This document shows positions 44,953-52,798 of a stretch of 64,000 bases of DNA, in pieces; the first letter of the stretch is position 1, and the number at the start of each line of letters is the position of its first letter. Below the pieces are notes generated by a model, which was not told where the DNA came from, ran no database searches, and worked only from the letters and a program-made list of their open reading frames with translations. Made by a program: the position numbers and the translations under genes. Origin of the DNA: Acidobacteriota bacterium (GTDB lineage: Bacteria > Acidobacteriota > Terriglobia > UBA7540); NCBI GenBank assembly GCA_021838785.1, contig JAKCCV010000019.1:1-64000 (forward strand). The letters run 5' to 3'.

Positions 44953-47143
44953 TCCCTCCTTTCACCCGCGCTTCTACGCGCGCGGTCCGCAGGCGGCGCT
45001 GGAGCGGCTGGCGGCGGAATTGGCACGGCGCGCTCCGGTAAGGTGCGCCTTCACCGAGAAGCAGGACCTCTGGGAAGGCCCGGTCACGGTGCTGGAAGTT
45101 ACGGTACATTGTCCCGCGCAGTTCGCGGCGCTCGCGCGCCTGGCTCGCCGCGCCCCAAGTTCGCTTCGCCTCTATAACACCGACCTGATGCTGGCAGCGG
45201 TCTATAGTTGGGAGAAAAAGGTTTTCCCACTGGCTCAGGTGGAAGCGGAGGTGGAAGGAGACCGCCTCCGCGCCCTGGCTGGCCGCGACGATCCTTGGCG
45301 CGTAGATTACGAATTGCCGCCGCTCGGCGTGATGCAGGCGCGCCTGGAGGGTCTGGACCGCGTGGACCCGCAGCACGGGCGACGCGGGGCGCTCGAAGTC
45401 GCGCATGAGGGCGAGTGGCAAATTTTGGATGACGCCGATGAGCCGGTGGCGGCGGGCTTTGAGCGCCTCTTGCGCACTTGGGACCCCGACCTCATCGTCA
45501 CCGAATGGGGCGATGCCACGCTGCTGCCCGGACTGATGCGGCAGGCGCGGCGGTGCGGGTTCGAGCTTTCGCTCAACCGCGACCACGCTCCGGCCGAACG
45601 CCATCGCGCCCGCAGCTACACGAGCTACGGCCGCGTGCTCTTCAAGGCCAGCGCTACCACGCTGCGGGGGCGCCTGCACGTGGATATTCGCAATTCCTTC
45701 ATCGCCCATGCGTGCGAGCTGGACGGCCTATGGGAGCTGGCGCGCGTCACCAAGCTGCCCGTGCAATATTGCGCCCGCACCAGCACGGGCACCGGCATTT
45801 CCTATCTCCAGATGGAACTGGCCTGGCGTGATGGACTGCTGATTCCGGAGCAGAAGGCCGAGCCGGAATCACCCAAGCACCCGGACGAATTGCTACGAGC
45901 CGATCGCGGCGGGCTGGTGTTTCCGCCGCGCTTGGGATTTTTCTCGAATGTGGCCGAACTCGATTTTGTGAGCGAGTTTCCCAGCATCATGGCGCGCTTC
46001 AACGTCTCTCCAGAAACGGTCAACTGCCGCTGCTGTCCGGACGCTCCGCGCGTGCCGGAGCTGGGTTATCGCATCTGTCAGAAGCGCCGTGGCCTGACCG
46101 GCCGCGTGGTGGAGCGACTGATTGCCAAGCGCGGAGAATACAAGCGGCGCATGATCCTGGCGCCGGACGGCTCGAACTCGGCTTCGCCCGGGCGGTTCCT
46201 TTCGCCCGTTGAGTGGAACTCCTACGCGCAGCGGCGTTCGGCCCTCAAGTGGCTGCTGGTCTGCTGTTTCGGTTACACCGGCTACAAGAACGCGCGCTTT
46301 GGCAAGATTGAGGCGCATGAGGCCATCAACGCCCTGGCGCGAGAAAAACTGCTTGCGGCCAAGGAAGCCGCGGAGGCGCGCGGCTACCGCGTGCTGCACG
46401 CGCTGGTAGATTCGCTCTACGTCGAGCGCGAAGGTGCGACGCGCGCGGACTACGAATGCCTGGCGAGGGAGATCGAGCGGCTCACCGGTTTGCCGCTGGC
46501 TCTGGAGGCGGTTTACCGTTACGTGATTTTTCTGCCCTCGAAACAGAACCCGGAAATTCCCGTGCCCAACCGCTTCTTCGCCGTCGCGGAAGACGGCACG
46601 CTGAAGGTTCGCGGCCTGGAGTGCCGCCGGCATGACACGCCGCCGCTGGTAGCGCGAATGCAGGAAAAGGTTTTGGAGATTCTGGCGGAGGCGCGCGACC
46701 AGGAGACTTATGCGCAGAAGCTTGAAGAAGCGCGGCGAGTGCTCGAACGGTATCTTGAGCGCATCGAAGCCGGCAGCGTGCCGGCGGAGGAGTTGGTCAT
46801 CAGCAAGCGGCTTTCACGCCTGCCCTCGAACTACCGCCAAGCCAGCCAGGTGGCCATCGCGGCTCAGCAACTCGACCGCTCCGGCGTGCGCCTGCGAGCC
46901 GGCGAGACCATCGAATACATTCTCACTTGTGCTGGCGCCAAGCTGGCTGACGATCGCGTGCGCGCCTACACGTTGTGGGAAGGCTGGCGAGGCTATGATG
47001 CCGCCGCTTACCGTGCCGCGCTGCTCGACGCTTTTCAGCCGTTCGAGTTTTTCGCGCCAACGCCGGACCACGGGGCGAGCGCCGCACCGCACCCTCAGAC
47101 CTGCACCGCGACGCTGGTTTCCGTGCGGATGACCGGACGATAG
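44849..47143 (+). CDS. Family B DNA polymerase, PolB2/Dpo2-like, exonuclease-degraded and with altered motif C
   Basis: A 764-residue family B polymerase starting at TTG 44849 with AGGA seven bases upstream; the N-terminus GWILDLYPSAEG looks native. Motif A is intact (DFVSEFPSI, Asp372). Motif B is KWLLVCCFGYTGY (Lys467, Gly475, Tyr476). Motif C is HALVDS at 517-522, so the usual DTD is L519-V520-D521, with only the second Asp kept. The KKRY thumb motif is reduced to NRFF, but GLECRRHD (589-596) is present. In the exonuclease domain Exo I reads ARLE, Exo II keeps one Asp (EWGD), and Exo III is not recognisable. This fits the archaeal PolB2/Dpo2 group and its few bacterial relatives. Residual, non-proofreading synthesis (translesion) or a structural role are both possible. 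Confidence 0.85.
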   Translation: MRLSGWILDLYPSAEGMTLWLIPQNGNPQRRRLIDPSFHPRFYARGPQAALERLAAELARRAPVRCAFTEKQDLWEGPVTVLEVTVHCPAQFAALARLARRAPSSLRLYNTDLMLAAVYSWEKKVFPLAQVEAEVEGDRLRALAGRDDPWRVDYELPPLGVMQARLEGLDRVDPQHGRRGALEVAHEGEWQILDDADEPVAAGFERLLRTWDPDLIVTEWGDATLLPGLMRQARRCGFELSLNRDHAPAERHRARSYTSYGRVLFKASATTLRGRLHVDIRNSFIAHACELDGLWELARVTKLPVQYCARTSTGTGISYLQMELAWRDGLLIPEQKAEPESPKHPDELLRADRGGLVFPPRLGFFSNVAELDFVSEFPSIMARFNVSPETVNCRCCPDAPRVPELGYRICQKRRGLTGRVVERLIAKRGEYKRRMILAPDGSNSASPGRFLSPVEWNSYAQRRSALKWLLVCCFGYTGYKNARFGKIEAHEAINALAREKLLAAKEAAEARGYRVLHALVDSLYVEREGATRADYECLAREIERLTGLPLALEAVYRYVIFLPSKQNPEIPVPNRFFAVAEDGTLKVRGLECRRHDTPPLVARMQEKVLEILAEARDQETYAQKLEEARRVLERYLERIEAGSVPAEELVISKRLSRLPSNYRQASQVAIAAQQLDRSGVRLRAGETIEYILTCAGAKLADDRVRAYTLWEGWRGYDAAAYRAALLDAFQPFEFFAPTPDHGASAAPHPQTCTATLVSVRMTGR

Positions 47144-48237
47144 AGCGTATCGCGCTCCATGGGCTCAAGCCCGGCCTCATGGATGAGCCGGATGATTTGC
47201 TGGCGGGTCATGGTCTGCGGAGTCTTGGCGCCGGCATCGTGGTAAATCTTTTCCTCGACGACCGTGCCGTCCAAATCATTTGCGCCGAAGCGCAACGCCA
47301 CCTGGGCCACGCGCGGCGTCATCATAATCCAATACGCTTTGATATGCGGGAAATTGTCGAGCAGTAGCCGCGCCACGGCGATGTTTTTTAAATCCATGAA
47401 GCCGGTAGTTTCCGGCCAGGGCACGCGCCGGCCCAGCTCCGTGTTGGCGGGATGAAACGCCAGCGGAATGAAGGTGCGAAAGCCGCCCGTCTCATCTTGC
47501 AAAGCGCGCAACTGCAACAGATGATCCACGCGATCTTCCGCCGACTCAATGTGACCGTAAAGCATGGTCGCGGTCGAGGCCAGGCCCATTTCGTGGGCGA
47601 TGCGATGCACCTTCAACCAGGTGTACGCCCCGATTTTGTGGTCGCAGATCACGCGCCGCACCGCCGGAGCAAAAATCTCCGCTCCGCCGCCCGGCAGCGA
47701 ATCGAGGCCGGCGGCCTTTAACCGCTCCAGAATTTCACGAATCGAAAGCTGCGTGATGTGCGAGTAATAGGCAATCTCGACGGCCGTGAAGGCTTTGAGA
47801 TGAACCTGGGGAAAGCGCTCCTTCAACCCTCGCAACAAGTCCACGTAATATTGAAACGGCAGGTCCGGATGCAGACCGCCCACAATGTGGAACTCGGTCA
47901 CCGCCTCTGACCAATTCTCTCCCGCCACGCGAAAGGCTTCCTCCAGCGCCATCGTGTAGGCGCCCGGAGCGTCCGGCTTCCGCCCAAACGCGCATAGCTT
48001 GCAACTGGCCACGCACACGTTGGTCGGATTGAGGTGCCGGTTGACGTTGAAGTAGGTCCGGTCTCCGTGCCGTTTGTGGCGGACATAGTGCGCCAGCCAG
48101 CCGAGGGCCAGCAAGTCATGGGAGCGATATAAGCCGACGCCGTCTTCAAAGCTCAGGCGCTCACCCGCTCTTACCTTTTCGGCGATTGGTCGCAGCGCGG
48201 CGTCTTCAATGCCAGGATCCTTCATCGGCTCAGCCAT
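47095..48237 (-). CDS. mqnE: Aminofutalosine synthase MqnE
   Basis: A radical SAM enzyme of 380 residues that joins 3-[(1-carboxyvinyl)oxy]benzoate with S-adenosylmethionine to give 6-amino-6-deoxyfutalosine, in the futalosine route to menaquinone. The [4Fe-4S] motif is C75-x3-C79-x2-C82 (CVASCKLCAF). Typical MqnE segments follow: VGGLHPDLPFQYY, LPGGGAEIF, TATMLYGHIE and FIPLAFHPANTELG. It could be confused with MqnC or CofH relatives, but GGLHPDLP and the length favour MqnE. Its last 49 bases overlap the 3' end of the polymerase gene on the other strand. Other mqn genes are not in the window. Confidence 0.92.
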   Translation of the reverse strand: MAEPMKDPGIEDAALRPIAEKVRAGERLSFEDGVGLYRSHDLLALGWLAHYVRHKRHGDRTYFNVNRHLNPTNVCVASCKLCAFGRKPDAPGAYTMALEEAFRVAGENWSEAVTEFHIVGGLHPDLPFQYYVDLLRGLKERFPQVHLKAFTAVEIAYYSHITQLSIREILERLKAAGLDSLPGGGAEIFAPAVRRVICDHKIGAYTWLKVHRIAHEMGLASTATMLYGHIESAEDRVDHLLQLRALQDETGGFRTFIPLAFHPANTELGRRVPWPETTGFMDLKNIAVARLLLDNFPHIKAYWIMMTPRVAQVALRFGANDLDGTVVEEKIYHDAGAKTPQTMTRQQIIRLIHEAGLEPMERDTLYRPVIRTETSVAVQV

Positions 48238-48424
48238 GCCTCCATCTCAAAACCCTTATTGTACGCTGCCTGAAGGCCAGCATTCAATAAGTTAGGCTGG
48301 GCCGATTTTCTTGTTTCGGCGAGCGCGGAAATGATAGCATGCCTCTTGCGCCTGGAAAGCGGCGACGCGACCGGCCGGGTTGAACGCATAATTCAGGCGC
48401 CAGCCCCAGCCAGCGAGGAACGAA

Positions 48425-49105
48425 ATGCGCAAATCTTCGAAAGTGAGAACTTCCCAACCGAACGACGGGGCCGGGCGACGGTTGAGCCGACGGGCGATGG
48501 TTCAGCAGCTTCTGGTGGGCGCGAGCGTTGGCTACGCCGCTCCAGCGCTGGCCGGGCCGGATCCAGGCGCGGCACGCCCAAAGCCGGCAACCCGGACATC
48601 GCCGGCGAGTGAGACCCCCTGGAAGCCGCTGTTCTTGGACCCGCATCAGGCGGAAACCCTCGGGGTGCTGGCGGAGCGCATCGTCCCTGGCTCAACGGAA
48701 GCTCAGGTCAATCGCTTTATTGACCTGCTGCTGAGCGTGGATACGCAGGAAAATCAACGGAAATTCATTGATTCGCTTTCCGCCTTTGAGGCGGAGGCTA
48801 TTCAGCGTTACGGCCAACCGTTTTTGAGCCTCACCCAGGTGGAGCAAAATCAGATTTTGACGGCGGCCTCGGCGGGCGAGTCGGGCGCAATGCGTCCGAA
48901 GGAACCGCAATCCCACCGGCGCGGGCTTCACGAGCTGGGCACGGCCTTTCCGCCACAAGGCCGCCCGGCCACGCTCTTCGATCACTTTGTCAATTTGAAA
49001 ACCTGGATTGTGGGCGCCTACTATTCCTCCGAGGTGGGCATGAAAGACCTCGGCTGGACCGGCCAGGTGTTCTTCACGTCGTATCCGGGCTGCGGGCAGT
49101 CTTAA
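48425..49105 (+). CDS. Gluconate 2-dehydrogenase subunit 3 family protein
   Basis: A 226-residue exported protein. An Arg-rich N-terminus with a twin-arginine-like signal (GRRLSRRAMVQQLLVGA, about 17-33) precedes the subunit 3 domain (about 65-220: LFLDPHQAETLGVLAERIVPG and GAYYSSEVGMKDLGWTG). In known systems this small subunit accompanies a large GMC-type flavoprotein and helps its export and assembly. The large-subunit gene normally follows directly; here the next 4 kb is an accessory patch with transposase remnants, so the partner is missing or elsewhere. It is complete as far as can be seen. Confidence 0.85.
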   Translation: MRKSSKVRTSQPNDGAGRRLSRRAMVQQLLVGASVGYAAPALAGPDPGAARPKPATRTSPASETPWKPLFLDPHQAETLGVLAERIVPGSTEAQVNRFIDLLLSVDTQENQRKFIDSLSAFEAEAIQRYGQPFLSLTQVEQNQILTAASAGESGAMRPKEPQSHRRGLHELGTAFPPQGRPATLFDHFVNLKTWIVGAYYSSEVGMKDLGWTGQVFFTSYPGCGQS

Positions 49106-49142
49106 GCCACTTCGTCCTTTAACCCAACATCGGTGAGTAAAT

Positions 49143-49343
49143 TCAAGGCGTGATTTGGTTTGCGTCGGAGCTACACCGCTCTGTCGAGGGCACATTGCTG
49201 TTCAGCAGCCGGGTCGCGTACCTCCGGTGATACCCGGTGTGGGCGCAGAATTCGTTCCAAATCACGCGCTTCAACTTCCGATCCGCTTGGCGATAGCGCG
49301 CGTCAATGGCGCGGAGATATTCCCATCGCGGTCGGTGACTTAT
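49143..49343 (-). pseudogene. Transposase N-terminal fragment
   Basis: The minus strand encodes, without interruption, about 66 residues resembling the N-terminal region of an integrase-type transposase common in soil bacteria: WEYLRAIDARYRQADRKLK, then FCAHTGYHRRYATRLLN. It ends at a TGA at 49143-49145, shortly after the conserved part, with no catalytic domain. I regard it as a decayed fragment. Confidence 0.55.
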
Positions 49344-49457
49344 GGCAACCCTCTTCCAGACTCTGGAATCGGGTTACATTCTTAAATGTCTCGACGGCCT
49401 CTCATCAGTTTCATTTAACACGTCTCGATACGCTCACTGTGTTCGCTCAGAATGATT

Positions 49458-50022
49458 GGTGACACCTTTGGTAGAGTGTCACCATGCAGATCAAAGGTTT
49501 AGGATGGCCCCCCCGCTCCAGGTACCTGGAGCGGGGCGCGGCGGAGTTGAGCCGCGAAGCTCGCACTCGGCTGGCCTGGTTCGATTACTATGAGTCGCGC
49601 GGGCGGAAGGTGGCTTCGACCTGTCGCCATTTTGGGATCAGCCGGCAGACGTTTTATCGCTGGCAGCGGCGCTACGACCCGCAAGACTTGTGTACCTTGG
49701 AGGATCGCTCGCATCGCCCGCAGCATCGGCGTCGTCCCACCTGAACGGGGGAGCAGGCCGCGCAGGTTCGTCGCCTGCGAGAGCAGTACCCGCGCTGGGG
49801 CAAGGATAAGTTGGCCGTGCTGTTGCGGCGGGAGGGCTGGGCCGTGTCGGTTTCGAGGGTGGGAAGGATTCTGACTTCCCTTCGCCAGAGGGGAGTTCTG
49901 AGAGAGCCTGTGCGGTTCCGGGTGAAGCGGCGGCGGGGAACCCAGAACCGGCCCTGGGCACTGCGCAAGCCCAAGGATTATGCGGTGGAAAGGCCGGGGG
50001 ACCTGGTCCTGCGCGAACGCGG
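49458..50022 (+). mobile_element. Truncated IS481/IS3-like insertion sequence remnant
   Basis: A perfect inverted pair GGTGACAC/GTGTCACC (49458-49465 and 49476-49483) lies directly before an ATG at 49484, likely part of the left end. The transposase frame codes for a helix-turn-helix (residues about 24-65: FDYYESRGRKVASTCRHFG, SRQTFYRWQRRY), meets an in-frame TGA at 49742-49744, and continues in the same frame (QVRRLREQYPRWGKDKLAVLL...ERPGDLV) to about 50022. The similarity then stops, before the DDE catalytic domain. No right end is visible. It is clearly inactive. Confidence 0.75.
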
Positions 50023-50219
50023 TATCCTGCACCTTGAGCGGCGGCGAGTTTGGGAGCGGCCAAGGAGAGTTGTCCTCGGGCAGCGTCTCCGTCTCGCCCA
50101 CGACCAATACGACCTACACCCTTTCCTGTAACGGCTCCGGCTCCGGCCCAACGAATACCGTTACCTCTCAAACAACCGTGACCACGCAGGGGCCGAGCGT
50201 GCGGGAGATCAATCCGTAG
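50023..50219 (+). pseudogene. 3' fragment of an Ig-like domain protein gene
   Basis: Immediately after the transposase similarity ends, the frame that stops at 50217-50219 codes for a Ser/Thr/Gly-rich strand pattern (GSVSVSPTTNTTYTLSCNG, then NTVTSQTTVTTQG). This is typical of the end of a bacterial Ig-like repeat. There is no start or upstream part, so it is a fragment, perhaps left when the insertion sequence cut the gene. Confidence 0.5.
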
Positions 50220-50246
50220 CAGAAGGAGGAAGGGTACGAAAAGAAC

Positions 50247-50276
50247 AGCCCCGCCGGGATAAATCCCGACAGGGCT
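50247..50276. terminator. Bidirectional hairpin terminator
   Basis: AGCCC...CGGGAT and ATCCCG...GGGCT pair in two blocks with a 3-base internal mismatch and a 2-base loop. T-rich runs follow on both sides (CGTTCGTTTT on plus, TGTTCTTTTC on minus). It can end the lipoprotein gene on the minus strand and the Ig-like fragment on the plus strand. Confidence 0.7.
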
Positions 50277-50296
50277 GCGTTCGTTTTGCTGGTTGA

Positions 50297-52178
50297 TTAC
50301 TGATTGAGTTCGAAGTCGGCCTTCCCCTCCACAAAGACAGCGATGTGGCTGCCGTCATTCGTGACGAGGAACCCGGCTCCGGGAACAAGAGTTGAAGTGG
50401 ACTGGAGGAGGACGGTATTCCCCGTGTCCACGTAGATCCGCTCGAACCGCGTGACGGGCGGAGATACCGTGAAATCCGGATACTCCGCGACGATCGCGTT
50501 GTTAGTCGGATCAGGTGTGATGTGGATGGTTCCTGCCGGAAGGTCCACGGACTGGATGAGGGATTGGTTCGTGTCGTTGACGAGGGCGAGCTTTTGGCTC
50601 ACGGTCCCGTCAGAGTTCACGACCTGCCCCATCACCCCAAGCGTGGAGCCCACTTGCACGAGGTCCCAGCCACCCGTCGCGGGGTACGTTTTCCAGTAGT
50701 TCGCGTCGGTTGGCGCAAACTCAGAAAGTTGCAACGTTCCCGCGGCCGTCGCCGTGGTCCCCGAGATCGTGTACCACCGCAGGGTCTGGTCGCCCCGGCC
50801 GTAGAACACGATATGCGAGGAGTCGAGAACCCGGATTGCGGTTGGCTGGCTGCCGGACAGGATGCCTGGAATGGTGAACGTCCCGCCGCTGTCGTTGCAG
50901 TCCACCGCATCCGTGCTGTTCGGTGAGCCACCGCCCGTCGGGATGGTGACGCAGACGAGTCCATTTTTTGCATCAATGGCAAGCGGTTCGCCGTTGGTGA
51001 GCGAGATGACGTTAGATACCGCACCGGTGCTCGCGTTGAAAACGTCGATAGCGTTATCGGTCGAAGAGATTGGGGCTGGTGACGTTAGGAAAATGAGCTG
51101 GTTGTCGAACGCAATTGCTTCGTCTCCGGAACCAGTCCCATTCGTGTAACTACCACCTGCTGTCCCGTCGGGCTTGAATTTCATGATCGCGCCCGACCCG
51201 TCGGAGCCGTTGCCGGCGGAGTAATAGTAGATCTCCCCGGACGACGGATCCTGCACGGCCACGTTCTGGCTCCCGTCAAAGGTGAGCCAGAGCGTGTTGG
51301 ACTTCGCTCCATCGGTGCCCATGACCCACATCTCAGTTGGACGAGGCACATATGTATATCCGGTGGAGTTGATCCCTTCTGACCATGGAACGCCGGCATA
51401 AGGGTCGGTGTAGGTGTAAATGCCCGGCTCGGAAACCGTGAGCGCGTCTCCCGTCTCGCACCCGGCGGTACAGTCGATTGTTATTACGAGCACCGTTCCG
51501 AAATCAGAGTAGTACTCGTTATTTGGAAGCGGCTGCGGGAAACTGATCGTGATCACCCGTTCCACCGTGACCGTTACGGTTCCCGTCGCGGAGCCGGTCG
51601 AATCCGTCGCGGTTGCGGTGATCGTGACCGTGGTGGATGCGGTAACGGTCGCGGGGGGGCAGGTAGGTTGCGGTGAGCGGGCCAGTGGATGAAACGCTGC
51701 CCGTGGAAGGGCTTACGCTCCACGTCACCGTTGCGTTCCCTGCCCCACCCGTGAGGGTTGCGGCAAGGGCGGCGCCGGTCGTGTCGCCCGCGTTCACCGT
51801 GGCAGGAGTCGCGGAAACGGATACCGCAAGAGGAAAAACGACCGTTACCGTGGCGGTTCCCGACTTGGTCGGGTCCTGCGATGAAGTCGCCGTTACGGTC
51901 ACGGTCCCCGCGGCGCTTGGCGCCGTGAGGACGCCGGACGAGCTGATCGTTCCGGCGCTCGCGGTCCAGGTGACTGAGGAACTGTAGTTCCCCGTTCCCG
52001 TGACGCTTGCGGTGAATGTCGCCGTCTTGCCCGTCACGACCGTAGCCGTCGCGGGCGCGATGGTGACCGAAGTGATCGTGGGCGGCAGAGTGATGGACCC
52101 TCCGCCGCTGCCGCCGCAGGCCGAGAGCCCCGCGACGACGGAAAAAACAAACACGAGTAGAGTCATGCGCTGTTTCAC
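50297..52178 (-). CDS. Ig-like repeat lipoprotein, frame broken at a C7 tract
   Basis: One gene in two frames. GTG at 52178 with AAGGAG upstream starts a lipoprotein signal peptide with lipobox LSAC (about residue 22). Two Ig-like repeats follow (VTIAPATATVVTGKTATFTA and VSVSATPATVNAGD). The frame breaks at seven C on the minus strand (51653-51659). With six C the reading continues smoothly (TYLPP then ATVTASTTVTI) into a second half of about 430 residues. That half is rich in Thr, Gly and Asp and may form a beta propeller; it stops at 50297. The restored product would have 626 residues. It is probably surface-exposed. The break may be decay, phase variation or a sequencing error. Confidence 0.75.
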
Positions 52179-52248
52179 GGCATTTTCTCCTTTCTGTTGT
52201 CTTGGGAATTGAGTTGTCGCAGGGCTTGGGATCCTGCAGCTGTCACTA

Positions 52249-52277
52249 AGTCTACTATATGTTATCTGATTAGTCAA
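52249..52277 (-). promoter_or_regulatory. Promoter of the Ig-like lipoprotein gene
   Basis: On the minus strand, TTGACT (52272-52277) and TAGACT (52249-52254) are 17 bases apart in an AT-rich patch, giving a transcript start about 65 bases before the GTG at 52178. Confidence 0.5.
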
Positions 52278-52435
52278 TACCTCGGGTGGCCGCCAGGGCA
52301 CACGCGGTCCTGGATCAAGCCCGTGTGGCTCGCCTCGTATGTCTTCTCCTTTGGCCGCCGTGTTTATTCTTGGCGGCGTAACGAGAGTTCGCGCCACCCT
52401 CCCCTCCATCGGGCCTCCCGTAGCCTTCAGGCGTG

Positions 52436-52463
52436 CTGGTTATAACCAGTATGGTTATAACCA
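52436..52463. promoter_or_regulatory. Tandem palindromes, probable operator of the XRE regulator
   Basis: CTGGTTATAACCAG (52436-52449, perfect 14-base palindrome) and TGGTTATAACCA (52452-52463) share the core GGTTATAACC, repeated with a 15-base period. They end 22 bases before the GTG of the HTH gene. This is the usual arrangement for autoregulation by an XRE-type repressor. Confidence 0.6.
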
Positions 52464-52485
52464 GCCTACGCGGAAACTATCTCTT

Positions 52486-52674
52486 GTGCAAGACATTCAG
52501 AATGAGATCGGCCGCACGGTGAGGACCTTCCGGCTTAGGAGAAAATGGACCCAGGCCGTTTTTGCGGAGCGGGCAGGACTCAATCGCGCGCACGTGGGGG
52601 AAATCGAGCGCGGGGAGTGCAACGTGACCATCCAGACGCTCAAGATGATGGCCGATACCTTGGGGGATTGCTAA
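52486..52674 (+). CDS. XRE family helix-turn-helix regulator
   Basis: A 62-residue XRE protein from a GTG at 52486: IQNEIGRTVRTFRLRRKWTQ, then FAERAGLNRAHVGEIERGE with the recognition helix, and TIQTLKMMADTLGD. The domain ends abruptly after ADTLGDC, a little short of the family (usually about 70-80 residues). A GGGGG run lies just before the stop at 52664-52668, and one base less would keep the frame open. It probably represses its own promoter through the palindromes upstream. A longer start at an ATG at 52339 would run through the operators and is rejected. Confidence 0.75.
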   Translation: MQDIQNEIGRTVRTFRLRRKWTQAVFAERAGLNRAHVGEIERGECNVTIQTLKMMADTLGDC

Positions 52675-52798
52675 CTTTGCGAAGCACGGGGGGTTCCTTG
52701 ACCGTACTCAAGTGATAGCGGGATGTGGAACGGGTCAATTGCCATGAGGAAATGGCGTCAGTGGCCTTTGATTTGGTTGGTTCCCTGAAGAGGTAAAT

